A stretch of DNA of 7,557 nt, taken from PVC group bacterium. GTDB taxonomy: Bacteria; Verrucomicrobiota; Kiritimatiellia; UBA8416; PXDI01. The stretch spans positions 1 to 7,557 of the forward strand of contig PXDI01000031.1 in the NCBI GenBank assembly GCA_003565095.1. The letters are read 5' to 3'. The position numbers and the translations under genes are program-made. Shown piece after piece: positions 1-5,059 of this stretch (position 1 is its first letter; each line of letters begins with the position of its first letter). The notes under the pieces are model-generated. The model did no database searches and was not told the DNA's origin. It saw only the letters and a list, made by a program, of their open reading frames with translations.

Positions 1-1
1 A

Positions 2-709
2 ATGCGGCGGGCATCAGCAGCACGAATAACGGCTGTGCTTCCATATTATGGTTATGCCCGGCAGGATCGCAAGGATCAACCGCGGGTTCCCATTACTGCC
101 AAACTGGTTGCAAACCTGCTGGTGGCCTCCGGTGTGAACCGCATTTTGACCGTGGATCTGCATGCGCAGCAGATTCAGGGTTTCTTTGATATCCCCGTTG
201 ATCATCTTTACTGTATGCCGGTAATGTCAAAGCATCTTGCCTCTTTGGGACTGACCAGTCCGATTGTGGTTTCGCCGGACACCGGCGGGGTGAAAGCTGC
301 ATATGCCTATTCACAGATGCTCGATTGTGACCTTGCGGTTATTGCCAAACAGCGGCGCGGCCCGACAGAGGTTGAAGCCTTGACTATTGTCGGTGATGTG
401 AAGGGCCGCACAGCCATTATGGTTGATGATATGACGACTACTGCCGGCACTTTATGCGCAGGGGCGGATATTCTCAACAGGCATGGGGCCCGCGATATTT
501 ACGCGGTTGTCAGTCACGCTACGATTACCGAGGAAGGCTTGAATCGTATTGAGAATTCTGCCATAAAAAAATTGATTGTAAGTGACACAGTCCCGCTGTT
601 ATGCGGAGAACACTCACGTGTGCGTGTGCTGTCGGTGGCCGAGTTATTGGCTGAGGCTATTTTGCGGATTCATGAAAACCGCTCAGTGACCTCGTTGTTT
701 CGTTTGTAA
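2..709 (+). CDS. prs: Ribose-phosphate pyrophosphokinase (PRPP synthetase), 5'-truncated by window edge
   Basis: Cytosolic enzyme that transfers pyrophosphate from ATP to ribose 5-phosphate to make PRPP for nucleotide, histidine and tryptophan synthesis. The 235 visible residues align from about residue 77 of the E. coli enzyme to its end, so roughly 77 N-terminal residues are missing. The ATG at position 2 is an internal methionine, not the start. Visible motifs: the ATP-binding YARQDR (residues 18-23), the cation/PRPP signature VDLHAQQIQGFF (51-62, catalytic His54), the flexible catalytic loop AKQRRG (115-120, with Lys116 and Arg118 matching E. coli K194 and R196), and the ribose-phosphate loop VDDMTTTAGT (141-150). 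In that loop the residue matching E. coli Asp224 is Thr146. The stop is followed 16 bases later by rplY, so co-transcription is likely. Family assignment is secure. Confidence 0.97.
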   Translation: MRRASAARITAVLPYYGYARQDRKDQPRVPITAKLVANLLVASGVNRILTVDLHAQQIQGFFDIPVDHLYCMPVMSKHLASLGLTSPIVVSPDTGGVKAAYAYSQMLDCDLAVIAKQRRGPTEVEALTIVGDVKGRTAIMVDDMTTTAGTLCAGADILNRHGARDIYAVVSHATITEEGLNRIENSAIKKLIVSDTVPLLCGEHSRVRVLSVAELLAEAILRIHENRSVTSLFRL

Positions 710-725
710 GTAATCAGGAGAAATC

Positions 726-1382
726 ATGTCAAAAAAAGAAACAGTATTAAACGCCCGGAAGCGGGATGCGGCCGGGTCGTCAGTTGCGGGAAGAATGCGC
801 AGGAGCGGTAGGTTGCCGGCAGCATTGAACATGGGCGGCGGTGAATCCGTTGCACTGGATATGGAAATGCATGAAATGGATATGTTTTTGAAGCACCATA
901 CCGGCGAACATGTTCTGGTGGATCTTGTTATTGAGGGTGGGGGCCCGGTCAAGGCACTGCTTAACGAAGTACAACACCATCCTGTGACCGACAGGGTGTT
1001 GCATGCAGATTTCAAGGAAGTTTCGATGAGTGAGAAACTGCAGGTCACAATTCCTGTCGAGCTTACCGGCGATCCTAAAGGCGTTATGCAGGGCGGTGTT
1101 CTGGAGCAGGAACTGCGTGAGGTTGAGGTGGAATGTCTGCCGTCTGATCTGCCGGAAACTTTGGTTGTGGACGTCTCTGGACTGGATATCGGCCAGCACA
1201 TAACCGTGTCGGAAATGAACGCCGGAGAAAATGTCGTGATCCTCACCGACGGCGAACTGCTGGTTGCTGCGGTCATGGTGCCACGGACGGCTGAAACCGA
1301 TGAGACCGATGCGGGAGAAGAGGGGGATGCAAAGGAACCCGAAGTAATCAAGAAGAAGAAGGAAGAAGAGCCGGAAGATTGA
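726..1382 (+). CDS. rplY: 50S ribosomal protein L25, long TL5/CTC type
   Basis: Binds 5S rRNA in the large ribosomal subunit. At 218 residues it is the two-domain TL5/CTC form, not the roughly 94-residue E. coli form. An N-terminal L25 beta-barrel (about 3-95) includes the typical RMRRSGRLPAAL segment (23-34) and HHPVTDRVLHADF (84-96). The C-terminal TL5 domain (about 97-187) contains IPVELTGDPKGVMQGG (109-124) and ends near VMVPR. A charged, probably disordered tail follows (188-218), with a four-lysine run set in a strongly acidic stretch. The usual tyrosine after the PA-V-L strand is replaced by Asn-Met (residues 35-36). The start is ATG with AGGAG at 716-720 and a 5-base spacer. It sits between prs and pth, a common arrangement. 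Bacillus-type members are called Ctc (general stress protein); I see nothing here that shows stress regulation. Confidence 0.95.
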   Translation: MSKKETVLNARKRDAAGSSVAGRMRRSGRLPAALNMGGGESVALDMEMHEMDMFLKHHTGEHVLVDLVIEGGGPVKALLNEVQHHPVTDRVLHADFKEVSMSEKLQVTIPVELTGDPKGVMQGGVLEQELREVEVECLPSDLPETLVVDVSGLDIGQHITVSEMNAGENVVILTDGELLVAAVMVPRTAETDETDAGEEGDAKEPEVIKKKKEEEPED

Positions 1383-1402
1383 TTGAGAGGAATAACTGAT
1401 CC

Positions 1403-1407
1403 GGGAG
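1403..1407 (+). promoter_or_regulatory. Ribosome binding site for pth (GGGAG)
   Basis: GGGAG followed by six bases and then GTG at 1414. An in-frame stop (TAA at 1393-1395) bounds the frame just upstream, so GTG 1414 is the only conventional start that preserves the full conserved N-terminus of Pth. This site decides that start. Confidence 0.7.
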
Positions 1408-1413
1408 CGCTTA

Positions 1414-2010
1414 GTGAAAGTCGTTACAGGGTTAGGGAATCCCGGGAAAGAGTATGCCGACACCCCGCATAATGTCGGGTTTATGGTAGTGGATGAGCTT
1501 GCCCGGCGGTGTGCGGTGAAATTGCGGCGCAGTTTGAGATTCAAGGCACGGATGGTAGAGGCGCAGATTGCAGCAGCCGGCGCAAAAGTGCTCTTAGTAA
1601 AGCCGCAAACCTATATGAATTTGAGCGGGACTGCGGTAGGGCCGTTGTTACGTTTCAGGCGTATACCGCTGTCGGATCTGGTGGTTGTTTATGATGACGC
1701 CGACCTGCCTTTAGGTACTGTGCGCATTCGGGAATCAGGCAGCGCGGGCGGTCATCGTGGAATGGCTTCGATTATTGAGCATGCCGGAGGGCAGGCTTTT
1801 ACGCGTGTCAGGCTTGGTATCGGCCGTTCTAGTGGTGCGGAAGGGCTGGTAAAGCATGTCTTGAGTCCGTTTGTGCCACAGGATAAAGTGATTGTTGAGG
1901 AAATGTTGGGTAAGGCCGCGGATGCGGTTGAATGTATTGTGAATAAGGGTACAGCCGAAGCGATGAACAGGTTCAACGCGCGGTCGGCAAGCAAGAATGA
2001 AGCGGGGTGA
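1414..2010 (+). CDS. pth: Peptidyl-tRNA hydrolase (GTG start)
   Basis: Cytosolic hydrolase that cleaves the ester bond of peptidyl-tRNAs released from stalled ribosomes, recycling the tRNA. At 198 residues it has normal family length. Visible signatures: GLGNPGKEY (6-14, with substrate-contacting Asn9), the catalytic His19 in TPHNVGF, KPQTYMNLSG (63-72, Asn69 matching E. coli Asn68), and VYDDADLP (92-99, Asp94 matching catalytic Asp93). The usual GGHNG motif reads GGHRG (112-116), so the position of E. coli Asn114 is Arg115, a departure at a tRNA/peptide contact site. The GTG start is required because ATG is absent at the conserved N-terminus and a stop lies 21 bases upstream. It begins 31 bases after rplY and ends 3 bases before rpsF, so it is probably translated from the same message. 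Confidence 0.96.
   Translation: MKVVTGLGNPGKEYADTPHNVGFMVVDELARRCAVKLRRSLRFKARMVEAQIAAAGAKVLLVKPQTYMNLSGTAVGPLLRFRRIPLSDLVVVYDDADLPLGTVRIRESGSAGGHRGMASIIEHAGGQAFTRVRLGIGRSSGAEGLVKHVLSPFVPQDKVIVEEMLGKAADAVECIVNKGTAEAMNRFNARSASKNEAG
2004..2010 (+). promoter_or_regulatory. Ribosome binding site for rpsF overlapping the pth stop
   Basis: GGGGTGA spans the last bases and stop codon of pth, with the GGGG core six bases before the TTG at 2014. The competing ATG at 2032 has its nearest GAAGG only one base away, which is too close. This favours the TTG start and suggests that rpsF initiation is coupled to termination of pth. Confidence 0.55.
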
Positions 2011-2013
2011 AGT

Positions 2014-2358
2014 TTGAAAAAATGCGAAGGTATGATAGTTTTTCAGGGTGACAGGACGGATGATGATGTGGCTGCGGCACTTGAGCGCGCCTGCAGTGAG
2101 ATTGAGCGTCTCAACGGAGTGGTTATACAGCGTGACGCGCTTGGCAGAAGGTCGTTTGCACGTCCTATGAAAAAATGTGACAATGGGCATTATATACGTG
2201 TGACTTTTGAACTTCCTCCGGAAAACATAGACACATTACTGGCCAGATACAAGCTGGCCGGGGATGTTTTCAGAATTCAGGTAACATGTGCACCAGAGCA
2301 TGAGTTTACTGCCAGAGTGGAAGAATCCGGTTCTTCCCGCAATGATGACCGGGAGTAA
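2014..2358 (+). CDS. rpsF: 30S ribosomal protein S6 (TTG start)
   Basis: Component of the small-subunit platform, where S6 forms a dimer with S18, whose gene lies two genes downstream. The 114 residues match the usual S6 length. The N-terminal strand MKKCEGMIVF (1-10) corresponds to the common MKKYE start. The family signature region reads LGRRSFARPMKK (43-54), in place of the GRRxLAYPIxK seen in E. coli. HYIRVTFELPPENID (59-73) forms the later strand and helix. The C-terminal tail is short and charged. TTG 2014 is preferred over ATG 2032 because it preserves the first beta-strand and has the better-spaced ribosome binding site. TTG is a weak start for a ribosomal protein and may hold down output relative to neighbours. 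Gaps to pth and ssb are only 3 and 5 bases. Confidence 0.93.
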   Translation: MKKCEGMIVFQGDRTDDDVAAALERACSEIERLNGVVIQRDALGRRSFARPMKKCDNGHYIRVTFELPPENIDTLLARYKLAGDVFRIQVTCAPEHEFTARVEESGSSRNDDRE

Positions 2359-2363
2359 TAGTT

Positions 2364-2852
2364 ATGGCTACGATGAATCACGTGTTTCTTATTGGTAATC
2401 TGACCCGCGACCCGGAAGTACGCTATCTGCCATCGCAGGTTGCCGTCGGTGATCTACGGCTTGCTGTGAATGAAAAGTTCCGCACCCGTAATGGTGAGGA
2501 AACCGAGCGGGTTTGCTATGTTGATGTTACGGTATGGGACAAGCAGGCTGAAGTCTGCCAGCGTTACTTAAGCAAAGGTTCTCCGATTCTGGTCGAAGGC
2601 CGTCTTGAACTTGATGAGTGGACCAGCAAGGAAGGTGAGAAGCGCAGTAAACTGCGTGTCAGAGCTTCGCGGGTCCAGTTTCTGGGTAGTCCGCGTAATG
2701 CGGAATTCCGCGATGGCGACGGCCGTGACGGAGATAATCGTGGCAGTGCTGAATCGCGGCAGAATGCACCTGAGCGCCGCAATTCCCCGCCGCCGGCGGA
2801 ACAGCAGCCTGATGACAACGAAATGGTTGATGACGAAAATCTGCCGTTCTAA
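2364..2852 (+). CDS. ssb: Single-stranded DNA-binding protein
   Basis: Coats single-stranded DNA at replication forks and during repair and recruits partner proteins through its C-terminal tip. 162 residues. The OB-fold (about 1-108) carries NHVFLIGNLTRDPEVRY (5-21), YVDVTVWDKQAEVCQRYLSKG (52-72) and VEGRLELDEW (77-86). A low-complexity linker rich in Arg, Asp, Gly, Gln and Pro follows (109-150), then the acidic tip VDDENLPF (155-162), equivalent to the DDDIPF end of E. coli SSB. The start is ATG with GGGAG at 2351-2355, inside the end of rpsF, and an 8-base spacer. The placement between rpsF and rpsR is the widely conserved rpsF-ssb-rpsR order. Both the complete OB-fold and the intact interaction tip indicate the essential housekeeping SSB and not a mobile-element copy. 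Confidence 0.96.
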   Translation: MATMNHVFLIGNLTRDPEVRYLPSQVAVGDLRLAVNEKFRTRNGEETERVCYVDVTVWDKQAEVCQRYLSKGSPILVEGRLELDEWTSKEGEKRSKLRVRASRVQFLGSPRNAEFRDGDGRDGDNRGSAESRQNAPERRNSPPPAEQQPDDNEMVDDENLPF

Positions 2853-2873
2853 AGTACGGCAAAGGAGAAGACA

Positions 2874-3113
2874 ATGGCAATGATGCGAAAAAAGATGAAA
2901 CCGCGGCGTAATATGGAAGAAATGCCGCGTAAGCGTTCACGGTACCTTGAGGGTGTGCAGCTAATTGATGCACGTGACTACGACTTACTGCGTAAATTTG
3001 TTACGGAGCACGGGAAGATTGTGCCGGCGCGGTTGACAGGTGCCTCAGCGCGTCAGCAGCGGCAGATCAAACGCGGAATCCGCCGGGCAAGAAATATCGG
3101 AATGATGGCTTAA
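2874..3113 (+). CDS. rpsR: 30S ribosomal protein S18, cysteine-free form
   Basis: Small-subunit platform protein that pairs with S6. 79 residues. The conserved core runs from IDARDYDLLRKFVTEHGKIV (31-50) through PARLTGASARQQRQIKR (51-67) to RRARNIGMM (70-78). The N-terminal extension (1-22) is rich in Lys, Arg and Met and presumably contacts rRNA. There is no cysteine, so this is the zinc-independent (C-minus) version. Some bacteria carry both forms, and a cysteine-containing paralogue elsewhere cannot be excluded. AGGAG at 2863-2867 with a 6-base spacer supports ATG 2874. Two further in-frame ATGs at 2880 and 2883 are less well placed. It lies 21 bases after ssb and 39 before rplI, the largest gap between genes in the window. 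Confidence 0.95.
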   Translation: MAMMRKKMKPRRNMEEMPRKRSRYLEGVQLIDARDYDLLRKFVTEHGKIVPARLTGASARQQRQIKRGIRRARNIGMMA

Positions 3114-3152
3114 ACTGATTCTGTCATATTTTATAGTTAAGGAAGTAACTTT

Positions 3153-3602
3153 ATGGCCACTGAAGTATTGTTGATGGATGACGTTAATGATTTGGGAACA
3201 GCCGGTGATGTTGTGCGCGTAGCGGACGGTTATGCGCGCAATTTCCTGATTCCGCAGAAGCTTGCTGAACCGGTGACAAAGGCTGCACGTGCGCGTTTGG
3301 CAAAACTGCAGGAGGCTCGCGAAGCCCGGCGTGCGGCTGAACGGAATGCCGCTGCCGAAGTTGCCAACCGGCTGGCTGCGGTCAGATGCACGATTGCGGT
3401 AAAAACCGGTGAAGACGGAAAGCTTTACGGTTCAGTCACAGCTTCAGATATTGCCGAGGCGGTACTTGCTGAAGGTGTTGAAATCGACAAGCACTCAATA
3501 GCGCTTGAAGGCGCAATCAAGGAACTGGGTGTTTTTGATGTAACAGTCAAGCTGCATCCGGATGTTCAGACGGGCCTCAAAGTGTGGGTCGTCGAGGAAT
3601 AA
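3153..3602 (+). CDS. rplI: 50S ribosomal protein L9
   Basis: Large-subunit protein that binds 23S rRNA near the L1 stalk base and extends a long helix outward; it influences frame maintenance. 149 residues, the usual length. The N-terminal rRNA-binding domain contains VLLMDDVNDLGTAGDVVRV (5-23) and the hallmark GYARNFLIP (26-34). An Ala/Arg/Glu-rich connecting helix spans about 41-75. The C-terminal domain includes KTGEDGKLYGSVTASDIAEA (84-103) and ends in VWVVEE. After IP the sequence is QKLAEP, where the common form is QGKA, a small change in the binding loop. AAGGAAG at 3139-3145 with a 7-base spacer supports ATG 3153. The stop lies only 2 bases before the dnaB start. Confidence 0.97.
   Translation: MATEVLLMDDVNDLGTAGDVVRVADGYARNFLIPQKLAEPVTKAARARLAKLQEAREARRAAERNAAAEVANRLAAVRCTIAVKTGEDGKLYGSVTASDIAEAVLAEGVEIDKHSIALEGAIKELGVFDVTVKLHPDVQTGLKVWVVEE
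3594..3598 (+). promoter_or_regulatory. Ribosome binding site for dnaB (GAGGA) inside the end of rplI
   Basis: GAGGA in the last rplI codons lies six bases before ATG 3605. A longer reading from GTG 3584 is open, but it would start inside rplI without a comparable site and would only add seven unconserved residues. This site decides the start at 3605. Confidence 0.7.
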
Positions 3603-3604
3603 TC

Positions 3605-5059
3605 ATGTCCGACGATCCGGCAGTCAACAGCGATTCCGTACGTGCCGGACGAGTGCCTCCATACAGTGAGGAAGCTGAAAAGGGCGTGCTGGGATCTGTG
3701 CTGCTGGATTCCGCGCGGGTTATGGATTTATGCATCCAGGCTCAGCTTGATGAAGTTTCTTTTTTCGTTCCTGCGCACCGCGTTATCTACCGTGTAATGC
3801 GGGATATGGCATCCGATGGCAAGGCCATCGATTTATTAACTGTTGCCGAACAGTTGCGTGACAGGAAGTTGCTGGACCGTGTGGGTGGCGACGATGCGAT
3901 TCTTGATCATCTGGTTGACGCCACACCTACAGCCGCGCATGCCGAGTATTACATAGATATTGTCCGCCAGAAACATTTGTTGCGGGCGGTTATCGATTGT
4001 GCAAGGCAGGCCGAGAAGGTTTGCCATGAACCGGCAGCGCAGGATGATGCCGACGCGGTTCTAAACACCGTTGAACAGTCTTTTCTGGCAATATCGGAAA
4101 AGCAGCGCGGTAAGTCTGATTCATGGGACCAGATCGTAAAGAACACGATGCTGCAGGTTGAGTATGCCTTCACCAGTCAGGGGGTTGGCGGGTTGCGTGG
4201 AATATCAACCGGGTTTGCCAATCTCGACAAAAAAATCCAGGGCCTTAAAGGCGGGGAGATGGTCGTACTGGCCGCCCGCCCGTCGATGGGCAAAACCTCT
4301 CTGGCTATGAACATTGTCGAGAATGTTGCTCTGGGCGTGCGTGGTGACAGAAAGCCGCGGGCTGTCGGTGTTTTCAGTTTGGAAATGTCTGCCGAAGCGC
4401 TTGTTTTGCGGTTGCTGTGTGCACATGCTGAAGTTCCGATGCACCGTTTGTCATCGGGATTTGTGTCAGGGCAGGAAATTCACGGGCGTTTGGTACAGGC
4501 GGCATCCGTGATTGGCAGGGCGAAGATCTATTTGGACGACACCGGCGGACTGGACGTGCTTGAGTTGCGGTCGCGTGCACGTACCATGAAGGCCAAATAC
4601 AATATTGACCTGATCGCCATCGACTACTTGCAGTTGCTGCATTCAAGTAACTATGCCCGGCAGGGTTTGCAGGTTGAGACAGCAAATATATCCAGCCATT
4701 TGAAGGGCATGGCCAAGGAATTGAATGTGCCGGTGCTGGTGCTCAGTCAGTTATCGCGTGCGCCCGAGCAGCGTGACAAAACCGGCAAGCCCAAGATGTC
4801 TGATTTGCGTGACTCCGGTGCGATTGAGCAGGATGCTGATATCATCATGATGCTGCGGCGCCCCTGTCGCTATGAAGCTGATCCTGAGTATGCCGATACT
4901 TCACTGGCGATCGTTGATGTGGTGAAGCAGCGTAACGGTCCGGTCGGTGAAGTGAGACTCGATTTTCAGGATGAATATACGCGCTTTCGCGATCGGGCTG
5001 ATGAGGTTGAGCACGAAATTGAACCTTTAGAGCCCGAAGACGAATTGGAACCACTATGA
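3605..5059 (+). CDS. dnaB: Replicative DNA helicase DnaB
   Basis: Hexameric ATP-driven 5'-3' helicase that unwinds the replication fork and recruits primase. 484 residues from ATG 3605. The N-terminal primase-interacting domain starts at PPYSEEAEKGVLGSVLLD (18-35) and runs to about 125. A linker helix region follows, then the RecA-like ATPase: entry ISTGFANLDKKIQGLKGGE (200-218), Walker A ARPSMGKT (224-231, Lys230), catalytic glutamate FSLEM (Glu260), Walker B LIAIDYLQLL (336-345, Asp340), LSQLSR (380-385), SDLRDSGAIEQDADI (399-413), and the arginine-finger/beta-hairpin motif KQRNG (441-445). No intein interrupts these motifs, although DnaB is a frequent intein site. The C-terminus is a strongly acidic tail (467-484), possibly disordered, whose last codons overlap the bamA start. 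The order rplI-dnaB is widely conserved. Confidence 0.97.
   Translation: MSDDPAVNSDSVRAGRVPPYSEEAEKGVLGSVLLDSARVMDLCIQAQLDEVSFFVPAHRVIYRVMRDMASDGKAIDLLTVAEQLRDRKLLDRVGGDDAILDHLVDATPTAAHAEYYIDIVRQKHLLRAVIDCARQAEKVCHEPAAQDDADAVLNTVEQSFLAISEKQRGKSDSWDQIVKNTMLQVEYAFTSQGVGGLRGISTGFANLDKKIQGLKGGEMVVLAARPSMGKTSLAMNIVENVALGVRGDRKPRAVGVFSLEMSAEALVLRLLCAHAEVPMHRLSSGFVSGQEIHGRLVQAASVIGRAKIYLDDTGGLDVLELRSRARTMKAKYNIDLIAIDYLQLLHSSNYARQGLQVETANISSHLKGMAKELNVPVLVLSQLSRAPEQRDKTGKPKMSDLRDSGAIEQDADIIMMLRRPCRYEADPEYADTSLAIVDVVKQRNGPVGEVRLDFQDEYTRFRDRADEVEHEIEPLEPEDELEPL

Noticed and set aside
2..4. ATG at position 2 as the true start of prs
   Set aside because: The protein enters in the middle of the conserved RRASA segment, so this methionine is internal and the gene is cut by the window edge.
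780..1544. Long minus-strand open frame (254 codons) opposite rplY and the start of pth
   Set aside because: It lies antisense to two well-supported genes, its translation matches no family I recognise, and it has no convincing ribosome binding site. The overlapping 222-codon frame at 683-1351 is rejected for the same reason.
1950..2016. Autoregulatory S6:S18-binding leader RNA before rpsF
   Set aside because: The region is coding sequence of pth with no intergenic leader, and I could not draw a hairpin with the expected CCG-containing bulge.
3110..3137. Possible promoter in the rpsR-rplI gap (TTAAAC, 16 bases, TATAGT)
   Set aside because: The -10-like box is fair, but the -35-like box matches consensus at only half its positions, and the AT-rich gap would produce such matches by chance.
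3584..3604. Upstream GTG extension of dnaB
   Set aside because: It starts inside rplI and adds seven residues with no known conservation, while ATG 3605 has GAGGA at good spacing.
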